A stretch of DNA of 64,000 nt from positions 19,670-83,669 of the forward strand of contig FCNS01000040.1 of assembly GCA_900045905.1 (NCBI GenBank), given 5' to 3'. This document shows, piece after piece, positions 24,952-34,917 of the stretch. The first letter of the stretch is position 1; every line of letters begins with the position of its first letter. A model generated the notes under the pieces. That model searched no databases. It saw only the letters and a list, made by a program, of their open reading frames with translations, and had not been told where the DNA came from. Source of the stretch: Clostridiales bacterium CHKCI001 (GTDB taxonomy: Bacteria; Bacillota; Clostridia; Lachnospirales; Lachnospiraceae). Made by a program: the position numbers and the translations under genes.

Positions 24952-27597
24952 TTAATTTTTTATCTGAGAATCCAATACTTGTGCTGCCTTTTCTAATGCC
25001 TCATCCACACCAGCTGGGTTCTTTCCCCCTGCCTGTGCCATATTTGGACGGCCACCGCCGCCGCCCCCAACGAATCCTGCGATTGCTTTAATCAAGTTGC
25101 CTGCATGAGCACCTGCTTTTAATGCTTCGTTTGTGGCAGTTGCCATCAAGTTAACTTTACCAGCCTGAACAGAAGCTAATACTACAACGCCTTCTCCCAG
25201 CTTTTCCTTCAGCTCATCTCCCAGATTACGAAGTCCATTCATATCCACATCAGCCATTTTTGTTGCCAATAATTTTATGCCTTTTACTTCTTTCACCTGA
25301 CTCATAACGTCTCCCATGGCTTCCTTTGCAAGCTTATCTTTTAACTTTTCATTTTCTGCGTGAAGTGTTTTAATTTCTTCTAACAGAGATTGAATTTTCG
25401 CTGTCAAATTAGCTGGCGTTGTTTTTGCTGCAACTGCTGCGGCTTCTAATTCTGCCTCTGTTTCTTTATAATAATTCATTAATCCCTCGGAAGTCAATGC
25501 TTCGATACGGCGCACTCCTGCTGCAATACCAGCTTCTGACAAAATCTTAAACGAAGAAATTGCACTTGTATTGTCTACATGTGTACCGCCACATAATTCG
25601 GTAGAAAAATCTCCCATGGTTACAACACGAACGGTATCTCCATATTTTTCTCCAAACAATGCCATCGCACCTGTTTTCTTTGCATCTTCCAACGTCATAA
25701 TCTTTGTTACAACTGGAAGAGCTTCCTGAATTTCTTTATTTACAATTGCCTCTACCTGATCCAACTCTTCTCTCGTCAATGCTTGAAAATGGGTGAAGTC
25801 AAAACGAAGTCTACCTGGTGTAACAAGAGAACCCGCCTGCTCTACATGCGTACCAAGTACCGTACGAAGTGCTTTGTGCAGCAAATGCGTGGCACTATGG
25901 TTTTTACAGGTAAGCGCACGAGATTTTGCATCTACATTTAATGTAACTACATCGTTCACTGCAATCATACCTTTTTTCATTACACCAACATGTCCAATCT
26001 TTCCACCCTTTAATTTGATCGTATCTTTGACTTCAAACTCTGCACCATCTTTTGTTGTGATCCGTCCAGTATCTCCTTCCTGACCACCCATAGTTGCATA
26101 AAATGGGCTCTTTTCTACGATAATCGTTCCGTTATTTCCTTCTGTTAATGCCTGAACCAGTTCTGTCTCGGTTGTCAGCACAGTAACGGTTGATTCTGCT
26201 GTCAGACAATCATAACCGATAAATTCGGATGTAATTGCTGGATCAATCTCATCGTACACCGTTGCATCTGCTCCCATATAATTGGTCGTTTTTCTTGCTC
26301 CACGTGCCTTTTCACGCTGTTTCTGCATTGCAGCTTTAAATCCCTCTTCATCAATGGTCATATTTTTTTCTTCTAATATTTCTTTTGTCAAATCCAGAGG
26401 GAATCCATACGTATCATAAAGTTTAAATGCATCTTCTCCATCTAACACTGTCTGGCCATTTTTCTGCATTGCATCTTCCATATCTTTCAGGATACTCAAT
26501 CCCTGATCAATGGTACGGTTGAATTTATTCTCTTCTTCTGTAATAACCTTGAAGATCATTGCCTTTCGTTCCTCCAATTCTGGATAACCATCTTTGGAAG
26601 TTTCGATTACTGTATTACTTAATTCAGCTAAAAAGGTACCTTCAATTCCAAGTAACCTTCCATGACGTGCTGCACGGCGAAGTAAACGACGAAGTACATA
26701 TCCTCTTCCTTCATTGGAAGGCATAATTCCATCGGAAATCATAAATGTAACGGAACGAATATGATCCGTAATTAAACGAATCGAAACATCTTTTTGGGCA
26801 TCTTCCTCATACTTTGTATGTGCCATTTCTGCAACACGATCCACAAGTGCTTTTAACGTATCAATATCAAAGATAGAATCTACATCTTGAACTACAACTG
26901 CAAGACGTTCCAATCCCATACCTGTATCAATATTTTTCTGCTCTAATTCGGTATAATTGCCTTTTCCATCATTGTCAAACTGGGTAAATACATTGTTCCA
27001 TACTTCCATATAGCGGTCGCAATCACATCCAACCGTACATCCTGGTTTACCACAGCCATATTTTTCTCCACGGTCATAATAAATTTCTGAACATGGACCA
27101 CATGGACCAGAACCATGCTCCCAGAAATTATCTTCTTTACCAAAACGGAAAATACGTTCTGCAGGAATTTTCTGCTGCTTATTCCAAATCTCAAATGCCT
27201 CATCATCATTTTCATAAATAGATGGATAGAGACGATCTGGGTCCAATCCTACTACTTCTGTTAAAAATTCCCAGCTCCATGCAATGGCTTCTTTCTTAAA
27301 GTAATCTCCAAATGAAAAATTCCCAAGCATTTCAAAAAAAGTACCATGACGTGCTGTTTTTCCTACATTTTCTATATCTCCAGTACGGATACACTTCTGA
27401 CATGTCGTAACCCGACGTCTCGGTGGAATTTCCTGTCCTGTAAAATATGGCTTTAATGGAGCCATACCCGAGTTAATAATTAATAAACTATTGTCATTGT
27501 GTGGAACAAGAGAAAAACTCTTCATTGCTAAATGTCCCTTACTTTCAAAAAATTCCAAGAACATTTTTCTCAGTTCATTAACACCATACTTTTTCAC
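24952..27597 (-). CDS. alaS: Alanine--tRNA ligase
   Basis: An 881-residue class II aminoacyl-tRNA synthetase. The catalytic core starts at the N-terminus (FFESKGHLAMKSFSLVP). The editing domain has NHSATHLLHKALR (HxxxH zinc motif, about 568-580) and the second zinc ligands in STELCGGTHV. A C-terminal DHHA1 domain ends with the glycine-rich FVGGGGGGRPNMAQAGG. The start is a GTG with GGAGG 7 nt upstream. No T-box leader was seen in the 126 nt upstream. Confidence 0.98.
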   Translation of the reverse strand: MKKYGVNELRKMFLEFFESKGHLAMKSFSLVPHNDNSLLIINSGMAPLKPYFTGQEIPPRRRVTTCQKCIRTGDIENVGKTARHGTFFEMLGNFSFGDYFKKEAIAWSWEFLTEVVGLDPDRLYPSIYENDDEAFEIWNKQQKIPAERIFRFGKEDNFWEHGSGPCGPCSEIYYDRGEKYGCGKPGCTVGCDCDRYMEVWNNVFTQFDNDGKGNYTELEQKNIDTGMGLERLAVVVQDVDSIFDIDTLKALVDRVAEMAHTKYEEDAQKDVSIRLITDHIRSVTFMISDGIMPSNEGRGYVLRRLLRRAARHGRLLGIEGTFLAELSNTVIETSKDGYPELEERKAMIFKVITEEENKFNRTIDQGLSILKDMEDAMQKNGQTVLDGEDAFKLYDTYGFPLDLTKEILEEKNMTIDEEGFKAAMQKQREKARGARKTTNYMGADATVYDEIDPAITSEFIGYDCLTAESTVTVLTTETELVQALTEGNNGTIIVEKSPFYATMGGQEGDTGRITTKDGAEFEVKDTIKLKGGKIGHVGVMKKGMIAVNDVVTLNVDAKSRALTCKNHSATHLLHKALRTVLGTHVEQAGSLVTPGRLRFDFTHFQALTREELDQVEAIVNKEIQEALPVVTKIMTLEDAKKTGAMALFGEKYGDTVRVVTMGDFSTELCGGTHVDNTSAISSFKILSEAGIAAGVRRIEALTSEGLMNYYKETEAELEAAAVAAKTTPANLTAKIQSLLEEIKTLHAENEKLKDKLAKEAMGDVMSQVKEVKGIKLLATKMADVDMNGLRNLGDELKEKLGEGVVVLASVQAGKVNLMATATNEALKAGAHAGNLIKAIAGFVGGGGGGRPNMAQAGGKNPAGVDEALEKAAQVLDSQIKN

Positions 27598-27644
27598 AAT
27601 TCATCCTCCATCTCTTTCGCATAATTGCTGTTTGTAAAATCGTG

Positions 27645-27714
27645 AACGAAGCTGTCGCACTAAGCCATACTATAATATCATTATTTGACTTTGGCTGAAT
27701 GCGACAGCTTCGTT
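27645..27714 (-). terminator. Long hairpin between the 40-residue gene and alaS
   Basis: A perfect 15-bp stem (27645-27659 with 27700-27714) around a 40-nt loop that itself can pair AGCCA with TGGCT. On the minus strand the tail is only moderately T-rich; on the plus strand a much stronger T-run follows, although no plus-strand gene precedes it. It probably ends or attenuates the transcript of the small gene. Confidence 0.5.
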
Positions 27715-27723
27715 TCTTATTTT

Positions 27724-27846
27724 TTATGCTTTCTTTGCATCTTTATAATCACGGAACTTCTTCCCACCTATGACAGCAACTACAATTACTGCCCCAAGGA
27801 AAATAGCTCGAACCGCCTCAAATATAAACTCTGAAACAAATGGCAT
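27724..27846 (-). CDS. Small single-pass membrane protein, 40 residues
   Basis: A short gene with a strong ribosome site (GGAGGTGG, 4 nt before ATG). The product starts MPFVSEFIFEAVRAIF, has one hydrophobic helix (about residues 12-28) and ends in a basic tail (KKFRDYKDAKKA). This layout is like other single-helix membrane peptides in Lachnospiraceae with an R/K-rich cytoplasmic end. The function is unknown. It lies between rnhA and alaS and is followed by a large hairpin. Confidence 0.75.
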   Translation of the reverse strand: MPFVSEFIFEAVRAIFLGAVIVVAVIGGKKFRDYKDAKKA

Positions 27847-27916
27847 AAAACCACCTCCAAACTGTCCATTCCTTTGCCTATTTTAGCATAAGCATTTTGT
27901 AAATTCAAGTAGTTCC

Positions 27917-28393
27917 CTATTCTGCTATCGTATCTTTTTGCAGATTTTCTCCATCTGCTGCCATCGTAGCTAATTTATCGCAGCGCTCGTTCATCTCGTG
28001 ACCATCATGCCCTTTTACCCATATAAATTCTACCTGATGTTTTTCTTTCACTCGAAGTAATCGTTTCCAGAGATCCACATTCTTAACTGGTTCATTCTTT
28101 CCTCGTTTCCAACCTTTTTTTATCCACCCATCAATCCAATGCTCTTGAAACGCCTTCACTAAATATTGCGAATCAGAATAAAGTGTTACATCGCACGGTC
28201 GATTTAAAGCCTCTAATGCTACAATTGCTGCCATTAATTCCATTCGATTATTTGTGGTACGTTCATATCCAGCAGAAAGTTCCTTTTCGTGTAAGATTCC
28301 TTTAGAATCTACATATTGAAGCACTGCTCCATAACCGCCTGGTCCATCCGGATTTCCTCTGGCTGAACCATCTGTATAAATTGTTACTTTCAT
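27917..28393 (-). CDS. rnhA: Ribonuclease HI
   Basis: A 158-residue RNase H that cleaves the RNA strand of RNA-DNA hybrids. All catalytic acids are visible: D in [16 protein letters not shown] in [11 protein letters not shown] in [10 protein letters not shown] and the last D in NERCDKLA, together with the [10 protein letters not shown] loop. It lies 9 nt after the MutS-like gene. Confidence 0.97.
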   Translation of the reverse strand: MKVTIYTDGSARGNPDGPGGYGAVLQYVDSKGILHEKELSAGYERTTNNRMELMAAIVALEALNRPCDVTLYSDSQYLVKAFQEHWIDGWIKKGWKRGKNEPVKNVDLWKRLLRVKEKHQVEFIWVKGHDGHEMNERCDKLATMAADGENLQKDTIAE

Positions 28394-28402
28394 AAAATAC
28401 TC

Positions 28403-30082
28403 CTAAAGAGACCATGTTCCAGTTTTCATAAAATTCTGTGCCGTTTCATCGGCTTTTTGAATGACATCCTCTTCATATCCCATAATTTTAAGCAGACGAA
28501 TCGCATTTCTCGTTGTCGCTCGTCCTTTATGAAGCTGATAACTGAATAAAATATCATTCTCTTTGATTTCCTCTGTAAAATGATAATTCTCATAATAGTC
28601 TGTCAGCATATGAGTTAATTCAATATCATGCGTAGCTGCAAAACACATGACATTACTCTGCGCCAAATTTTGCAAAATACGAGAGGACGCTGCAATTCTC
28701 TCTACAGTATTTGTTCCTCGCAATACTTCATCTACGAAACAAAGAATCGGCGTTCTATCCTGTGCAGCATCCAAAATTCGTTTCAATGATTTAATTTCTA
28801 CTATATAGTAACTTTCTTTTCCTTGCAGATTATCCTGCAATGCCATAGAAGAATAAATACGAAAGAAATTGGATTCATAAGAATGAGCCATTACCGTGTC
28901 AATTGTCTGAGCCAAAATCGCATTGATTGCCACAGTTTTTAAGAAAGTAGATTTACCAGACGCATTGGAACCCGTTAGCAATACAGGTCTTGTTTCGTAG
29001 ATACTATTTGCAACCGGTTCTGATATAAGTGGATGATACAAATCCTTGGCCATAACTTTGTGTTCTTCCTGACTCACAAGCTTTGGTCTACAATAAAACG
29101 GCAAAGTCTGTCGATAGGATGCAATCGCAATGCAGCTGTCTAACTGTCCAATAATCTCCAATGCCTGTTCAATTTCTGGCATATATTTCTGTACTTTTCC
29201 AAGCACTGTATTAAATTTGATCAAATCAATATGAGTCATCATTCGGATGTATTCCATTATAATATCTGCTGGATTTCCACTGGACTTATCAGTTTCTCCA
29301 AGCCATTTCGCATTGGAACGAATGGATTTTAACTGGTGAACACCTGCACCTAATTTTTCCAAATATTGTTTCAATTCTGGTTCCTTATGCTTTGCCAATT
29401 CTTGGCAGCACATAATCATATGCACAATTACACCTACACTTATAAAATACGGTTCAATTTTCGACTTATCTTTATAATACATAATAATATTATAGGCCAT
29501 AACTGCAAAAAATGCCAAAATTCCAAGGGACGGTGCTGTAACAAGTAATAAAATCGACGCAAAAATAAGCATAATATGCAAATAATGGGTCAAATTACTT
29601 TGCCGATTCAGATTGGCAAAATCGTGGATGTAATCAATCAATGCAATCTTCTTTGTATATCCAATTCGGGAAAACTCGATCTGATATTGCAGACGCACTT
29701 CATCATGAGTAGCAAAATATTCTGCTACTCGGTTCCGTTCATCCAATATCTTTTGATCAAACACTGGCGTGCGCAGCACCTTATATAGGTATTCTTCCCC
29801 TGTGGAACAAGAAGTATTATTGATCATCATAAAAATCCGATCCATATCTAAATCGTTCCATGTAATATCATCAATTGTGAATTCGTCTCCTTTGGTTGCC
29901 TTATAATACTTCGCAATTTTTTCAAATTCACTATACTCATATTCTCTTTTTGGAACTTGTCCCCAAGCACTCACAATTTTTCCAAGTATTGCCGAACGTC
30001 TGCGTCTTTCTGCCGTCACAACTGGATAAATCATGGCAATTAGAAGCGCAATTCCTAGTCCAATATAAATATATTTTTCCAT
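28403..30082 (-). CDS. Membrane-anchored MutS-like ATPase
   Basis: A 559-residue protein that keeps the MutS core and ATPase domains but has no mismatch-recognition domain. One N-terminal helix (about 4-20) and a central hydrophobic pair (about 170-205) predict membrane insertion. The ATPase has Walker A GSNASGKSTFLKT (about 368-380), Walker B LCFVDEVLRGTNT and the late ATHDIELT motif. Such MutS-like membrane proteins occur in Firmicutes and Bacteroidetes and have no established role. It should not be called a mismatch-repair enzyme. Confidence 0.85.
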   Translation of the reverse strand: MEKYIYIGLGIALLIAMIYPVVTAERRRRSAILGKIVSAWGQVPKREYEYSEFEKIAKYYKATKGDEFTIDDITWNDLDMDRIFMMINNTSCSTGEEYLYKVLRTPVFDQKILDERNRVAEYFATHDEVRLQYQIEFSRIGYTKKIALIDYIHDFANLNRQSNLTHYLHIMLIFASILLLVTAPSLGILAFFAVMAYNIIMYYKDKSKIEPYFISVGVIVHMIMCCQELAKHKEPELKQYLEKLGAGVHQLKSIRSNAKWLGETDKSSGNPADIIMEYIRMMTHIDLIKFNTVLGKVQKYMPEIEQALEIIGQLDSCIAIASYRQTLPFYCRPKLVSQEEHKVMAKDLYHPLISEPVANSIYETRPVLLTGSNASGKSTFLKTVAINAILAQTIDTVMAHSYESNFFRIYSSMALQDNLQGKESYYIVEIKSLKRILDAAQDRTPILCFVDEVLRGTNTVERIAASSRILQNLAQSNVMCFAATHDIELTHMLTDYYENYHFTEEIKENDILFSYQLHKGRATTRNAIRLLKIMGYEEDVIQKADETAQNFMKTGTWSL

Positions 30083-30109
30083 TGATACTCCTTTTTAAAC
30101 AGTTTTCTG

Positions 30110-31408
30110 TTATACTTCTTTACACCGAGCAATCAGTTCATTCACATCTGCATAAATACGTTCTGGGTCTTCTCCAATAAAGAATTCTCCGTCTTCATAA
30201 AGAATCTTTCCATTTACCATTGTCATTTTTACGTTCTGTTTACTTCCGCTATATACAATATTTTTTTCAATAAAATTCAATGGCTGCATATTTGGCTGAT
30301 GTAAATCAATCATAATAAGATCTGCTGCTTTTCCCTGTGCCAATACATCACAGTTTTTGAGTCCCATTGCTTTCGCTCCGCCAACAGTAGCCATACGCAA
30401 TACATCCATGGCATCCATTGCTGCTGCATCACTATTTTGAAGTTTTTGCAATCCCGTTGCTAAAAACATTTCTCGGAACATGTCCAAACAATTATTACTT
30501 GCAGGTCCATCGGTACCAATCGCTACATTAATTCCATTGTCTAAAAAATGTGTTAATGGAGCAATTCCACTTGCTAATTTTGTATTGGAACCTGGATTTG
30601 TGACAATGGACATATCATGCTTTTTAAAAATTTCAATGTCTTCCTCATTTAACCATACACAGTGGAATCCACCACCACCATACATAAACATTCCCATATA
30701 ATCCATCAACATTGTTGGGGTCATACCATAACGAGCAATACATTCATCCACTTCTTTTTTCGTTTCAGCATTATGTGTAAATACAGGTGCTTGATATTTT
30801 TGTGCCAATTCTGCGATTCCTTCCATTACTTTTCGCCCAGTTGTATATTCTGCGTGAAATCCAAGACGACAACTGATTAATGGGTGTTTATTATTAAATG
30901 TATTATAATAACCCGTCAATCGGTTCAGAATATCTTCTGCTTCCTCATCGGTTCCACTGACTTGACCGCACATTACAGTACGAAAACCACATTCAATGGA
31001 TGCCTCTATAAATTGCTCTGGGAAAAAGTACATATCAAAATTAGCAGTAATTCCACTTGTTAAATATTCCATAATTGCAAGTTTCGATGCAGATTTTACA
31101 TCCTCTGGTTTTAATTTTGCTTCCATTGGAAATACTCGCTGAAACAGCCAATCTTGTAATGGTAAATCATCTGCATAAGAACGTAAAAAAGTCATTGCAG
31201 AATGCGTATGAGCATTTTTAAATCCAGGCATCAATAGATTTCCTCTTGCATCAATCTCGCGATCCCATTCTGGTTTTTCTCTGTTTTCAGCATCTTCTCT
31301 GCTTCCTATATAGGAAATAATCCCATTTTCTACCCATAGTTCTCCAGTATGAATGCGAGAATCTTTTTCCATCGTCAGTATTCTCGCATTATAAAATCGA
31401 ATTTTCAT
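30110..31408 (-). CDS. Amidohydrolase, MTA/SAH (5'-methylthioadenosine/S-adenosylhomocysteine) deaminase-like
   Basis: A 432-residue metal-dependent hydrolase. The metal motif is PGFKNAHTHSAMTFLRS (HxH, about residues 62-70), followed by a later H in FTHNAETKKE and the aspartate in IGTDGPASNN. The C-terminal strand KADLIMIDLHQPNM is typical of the family. Relatives deaminate MTA, SAH or other adenosine compounds. The neighbour is a purine nucleoside phosphorylase 8 nt upstream, which fits deamination followed by phosphorolysis. Confidence 0.88.
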   Translation of the reverse strand: MKIRFYNARILTMEKDSRIHTGELWVENGIISYIGSREDAENREKPEWDREIDARGNLLMPGFKNAHTHSAMTFLRSYADDLPLQDWLFQRVFPMEAKLKPEDVKSASKLAIMEYLTSGITANFDMYFFPEQFIEASIECGFRTVMCGQVSGTDEEAEDILNRLTGYYNTFNNKHPLISCRLGFHAEYTTGRKVMEGIAELAQKYQAPVFTHNAETKKEVDECIARYGMTPTMLMDYMGMFMYGGGGFHCVWLNEEDIEIFKKHDMSIVTNPGSNTKLASGIAPLTHFLDNGINVAIGTDGPASNNCLDMFREMFLATGLQKLQNSDAAAMDAMDVLRMATVGGAKAMGLKNCDVLAQGKAADLIMIDLHQPNMQPLNFIEKNIVYSGSKQNVKMTMVNGKILYEDGEFFIGEDPERIYADVNELIARCKEV

Positions 31409-31416
31409 ACATCCTC

Positions 31417-32247
31417 CTATATTGTTTTGATGGAAGTTACCACCAAAGTAATTAATTTTTTAAAGTAAGGAGCTGCCATATCCGCTGCTTCCTTTACTTG
31501 TTCATGTGTAAGAGGCTCATCTGTCATTCCACATCCTAAATTAGATATAAAGGAAACTCCACAGATTTTCATTCCCATATGATTGGCTGCAATCGCCTCT
31601 ACAGCCGTACTCATTCCAACTGCATCTGCTCCAAGTAACCGTGCCATACGCACTTCCGCTGGAGATTCATAATTTGGGCCTGTAAACTGAAGATAGACCC
31701 CCTCTCTAAGACAAATATCTAACTGCTGTGCAGATTCTCGAATCAATTGCTGGAGTTTTGGATCATAAATATGGCTCATATCTGGGAACCGAGTTCCAAG
31801 ACTGTCAATATTTTCACCAATTAACGGAGATGGAACAAAGCTGGATATTTGATCCCTAATTAACATAAAATCTCCTGCTACAAATTCTGGATTTACTCCT
31901 CCTGCTGAATTGGTTAAGAATAAAATTTCTGCTCCCATTAATTTCATAAGACGAATTGGCAATACAACATCTTCAATATCATATCCCTCATAATAATGAA
32001 TACGCCCTTGCATGATGACGACTGGAACTTCTCCAATATATCCAAATACAAACCGTCCCTTATGTCCCACAACAGTAGAAACTGGAAAATCAATGATATC
32101 ACTATAATTTAATGATGCTACTATTTGAATTGTCTCTGCATATTCTCCAAGCCCAGATCCTAATACAAGAGCAACTTTCGGAGTAAATTTAATTCTTTTT
32201 TTCATACAATCATAACATGACAGTAATTTTTGATATGCTGGATTCAT
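31417..32247 (-). CDS. Purine-nucleoside phosphorylase (trimeric PNP family)
   Basis: A 276-residue phosphorylase that splits inosine and guanosine to base and ribose 1-phosphate. Visible motifs are LGSGLGEYAE (phosphate site, about 29-38), FVFGYIGEVPVVIMQGRIHYYEGY with the conserved His (about 66-89), FLTNSAGGVNPEF and VGMSTAVEAIAANHMG. The strong GAGAGGAGG site precedes the ATG. It is followed closely by the adenosine-type deaminase. Confidence 0.94.
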   Translation of the reverse strand: MNPAYQKLLSCYDCMKKRIKFTPKVALVLGSGLGEYAETIQIVASLNYSDIIDFPVSTVVGHKGRFVFGYIGEVPVVIMQGRIHYYEGYDIEDVVLPIRLMKLMGAEILFLTNSAGGVNPEFVAGDFMLIRDQISSFVPSPLIGENIDSLGTRFPDMSHIYDPKLQQLIRESAQQLDICLREGVYLQFTGPNYESPAEVRMARLLGADAVGMSTAVEAIAANHMGMKICGVSFISNLGCGMTDEPLTHEQVKEAADMAAPYFKKLITLVVTSIKTI

Positions 32248-32385
32248 AACAAATGCCTCCTCTCTACACGATTATAGATAGCTTCTCTACAACTTAAATA
32301 TACTATAGCGTTTTTCTAAAAATCCGTCAACCATTCTCATAAAATCTTTCTGGGAAATTGGTTCTAAAATCATATAAAAACTGAC

Positions 32386-32467
32386 AAAAGCCACAGCAAT
32401 CTTTCAGATACTCCCCCATTTCGACTGTCACTCGAAGGGATTTCTCTAATTATTGCCATGGCTTTTT
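32386..32467 (-). terminator. Probable terminator downstream of spoIVA
   Basis: Interrupted stem AAAAGCCA...CAAT with ATTG...TGGCTTTT bounding about 55 nt, located between spoIVA and the PNP gene. The long loop makes it a modest call. Confidence 0.4.
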
Positions 32468-32490
32468 CCGCAAAGTTTTACTTTTCTATT

Positions 32491-33966
32491 TTAAATAATA
32501 ATACAAATCATACCTCCATTGCTGTCATTAATAATCTTTTGTAATGCTTCCTGTAATTTCATTTGGCAGTCATCTGTCATTTGAGAAATTTTCGCATCAA
32601 TTCCATCATCTACAATTTGTTCAATCGATTTTCCAAAAATATTAGCTGCCCAAATTCCATCTTCTTTTTCTTTCGCAGTTTCTTTCATATAAGCAATCAA
32701 GTCTTCTGCCTGTTGCTCACTTCCTACAATTGGTGCAATTTCTGTTTCAATATAACTTTTAATCAGATGAATCGATGGTGCCTCTGCCTTCATCTTTACA
32801 CCATACTTATTTCCATGTTTCACCACTTGTGGTTCATCCAATACAATTTCCTCTCGTTCTGGAGTTACTACACCGTATCCCTTCCTTTTCACTGCTTCCA
32901 AAGCATTCTGAATTCGTTCAAAATAACTTTTACTCTTAGATAGATTCAGCAACGTTTTCATTAGCTCATATTCTCCCTTAATTGGAATATTAATATAGTC
33001 ACTAATAATTCGATAATAATGCTTCGGTTCAATCTGCACCTCCACCATTACTTTTCCATTCGAGAGATCCTTTTTTTCCAATCGCAACTGTTTCACTTCT
33101 TCTGGAAGCTTTTCACAAATTCCCTCCTTCATATCTTTCATCCAAGTTACTTTGCCTAAAACTTCTTTTGCCAATTGAACAACCTTTGTCTTCATCCAAT
33201 GACTCGATGGCAAAATTTCCAACCATTTTGGAATCGTAAAATCTAATTCCGTTACTGGGAATTCTTCCAGTACTTCCTGCATTAAAGTTAAAATATCTTC
33301 TTTTTTCAACTGCTCACAGTTCACAGGCTGAACAGACACTCCATAACGTGCTTCCATTTCTTTCGCCAATGCTACCGTTTCTTCCGCATATGGTCTTACA
33401 CTATTGAGCAAAAGGATAAATGGTTTTCCAAGTTTTTTTAATTCCCGCACTGTCTTTTCTTCGGCAGGTATGTAATTGGCACGTTCCAATTCTCCAATGG
33501 AGCCATCTGTTGTTACAACAATTCCAATTGTACTATGTTCACTGATTACTTTCTTTGTTCCAAGTTCCGCTGCCTGTGTAAATGGAATTTCATAATCAAA
33601 CCAAGGAGTTTTTACTTTTCGTTCTTGATCGTCTTCAGTATGACCAGCCGCTCCATCGACCATATATCCAACACAGTCAATAAAGCGAATGCTGACATTT
33701 ATTCCATCTGCAATTTCAATATCAGCAGCCTCCTTTGGTATAAACTTTGGCTCTGTTGTCATAATTGTACGACCTGCTGCCGACTGAGGAAGTTCATCTC
33801 TTGTACGAGCCTTGCTATTTTCATCCTCCATATTCGGCAGCACCATCAAATCCATAAATCGCTTTATAAACGTGGACTTGCCTGTCCGAACTGGCCCAAC
33901 CACGCCTACATAAATCTCGCCATTTGTCCGGGATTGAATATCTTTATATACATGAAACTCATTCAT
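32491..33966 (-). CDS. spoIVA: Stage IV sporulation protein A
   Basis: A 491-residue ATPase that assembles the basement layer of the spore coat on the forespore surface. P-loop GPVRTGKSTFIKRF lies at about 25-38, in a TRAFAC-like domain. The C-terminal end (SNGGMICIII) is the conserved anchoring tail. The ATG at 33966 follows AAAGGGGC; the frame open to 33999 is not used because the standard length is about 492. It is not next to gpsA, unlike in Bacillus. Confidence 0.97.
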   Translation of the reverse strand: MNEFHVYKDIQSRTNGEIYVGVVGPVRTGKSTFIKRFMDLMVLPNMEDENSKARTRDELPQSAAGRTIMTTEPKFIPKEAADIEIADGINVSIRFIDCVGYMVDGAAGHTEDDQERKVKTPWFDYEIPFTQAAELGTKKVISEHSTIGIVVTTDGSIGELERANYIPAEEKTVRELKKLGKPFILLLNSVRPYAEETVALAKEMEARYGVSVQPVNCEQLKKEDILTLMQEVLEEFPVTELDFTIPKWLEILPSSHWMKTKVVQLAKEVLGKVTWMKDMKEGICEKLPEEVKQLRLEKKDLSNGKVMVEVQIEPKHYYRIISDYINIPIKGEYELMKTLLNLSKSKSYFERIQNALEAVKRKGYGVVTPEREEIVLDEPQVVKHGNKYGVKMKAEAPSIHLIKSYIETEIAPIVGSEQQAEDLIAYMKETAKEKEDGIWAANIFGKSIEQIVDDGIDAKISQMTDDCQMKLQEALQKIINDSNGGMICIII

Positions 33967-34047
33967 CCTATCTGCCCCTTTCCACCTATCGCATTTCATT
34001 GTTATACTATATAATATATGTGAAAAGGAAACACTGTATTCCTGCTT

Positions 34048-34824
34048 TTATCCAAGTGCTACGTCTAAAATCATCATCAAGACAAATCCCACTGCAAATC
34101 CAATTGTTCCAATATTGCTGTGCTCTCCTTCGGATGCTTCTGGAATTAACTCTTCTACTACAACATAAATCATAGCTCCTGCTGCAAATGCAAGCAGATA
34201 TGGAATAAATGGAGTAATGTAAGAAGCTAGCCATATCGTTAAAAATCCACCAATTGGTTCTACAATTCCAGATAATGAGCCATATAAAAACGCTTTGCCT
34301 CGACTCATTCCCTCACTTCTAAGCGGCAACGAGATAATTGCTCCTTCTGGAAAGTTTTGAATTGCAATTCCAATTGATAATGCAAATGCACCCATCAATG
34401 TAATTGCACCATTGCCACTCATAACTCCTGCAAATGCAGCACCACTGGAAAGCCCCTCTGGCAAATTATGAAGAGTAACCGCTAGGACAAGCATAGTTGT
34501 TTTTTTTAACTCGCATTTTGGACCTTCTGAATGTTCACTACCCAAATGCAAATGCGGAACTACATGATCCATCAATAACAAAAAACCAATTCCAATTAGA
34601 AATCCTACTGCAGCTGGAATAAATGCTAATTTCCCCATATGTTCCGACATATCCATAGAAGGAATTAACAAAGACCAAACCGATGCAGCCACCATAACTC
34701 CTGATGCAAATCCTAAAAGAGCCTTTTGCACAAGTGGTTTTAGTTCTCCTTTTTGAAAAAATACACATGCTGCGCCTAATGTCGTTCCTATAAATGGAAT
34801 AAGTAATCCAATAACAATCTGCAA
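34048..34824 (-). CDS. ZIP family metal transporter
   Basis: A 258-residue protein with eight predicted helices. The metal-path motif is LHNLPEGLSSGAAFAG (about helix IV) and NFPEGAIISLPL follows in helix V. A short His-containing loop (DHVVPHLHLGSEHSEG) lies between helices III and IV. It imports Zn, Fe or Mn; the metal is not certain. The start appears to be a TTG 8 nt after AGGAGGT. The AAAGGTCAT inverted repeat upstream may be its operator. Confidence 0.9.
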   Translation of the reverse strand: MQIVIGLLIPFIGTTLGAACVFFQKGELKPLVQKALLGFASGVMVAASVWSLLIPSMDMSEHMGKLAFIPAAVGFLIGIGFLLLMDHVVPHLHLGSEHSEGPKCELKKTTMLVLAVTLHNLPEGLSSGAAFAGVMSGNGAITLMGAFALSIGIAIQNFPEGAIISLPLRSEGMSRGKAFLYGSLSGIVEPIGGFLTIWLASYITPFIPYLLAFAAGAMIYVVVEELIPEASEGEHSNIGTIGFAVGFVLMMILDVALG

Positions 34825-34874
34825 ATAATAAACCTCCTATTCTTAATAATCTTCTAAAGCTATTTTGCGAGCCT

Positions 34875-34917
34875 AAAGGTCATTCTTTTTTATACAAGTA
34901 TGAAACACATGACCTTT
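34875..34917. promoter_or_regulatory. Inverted repeat upstream of the ZIP transporter
   Basis: AAAGGTCAT (34875-34883) and ATGACCTTT (34909-34917) are perfect inverse copies 25 nt apart, in the leader or promoter of the ZIP gene. It could be an operator for a metalloregulator or an RNA hairpin; no specific regulator is recognised. Confidence 0.4.

Noticed and set aside
27600..27720. T-box leader for alaS
   Set aside because: The space is short, no T-box consensus sequence was found, and the hairpin there is better explained as the end of the small upstream gene.
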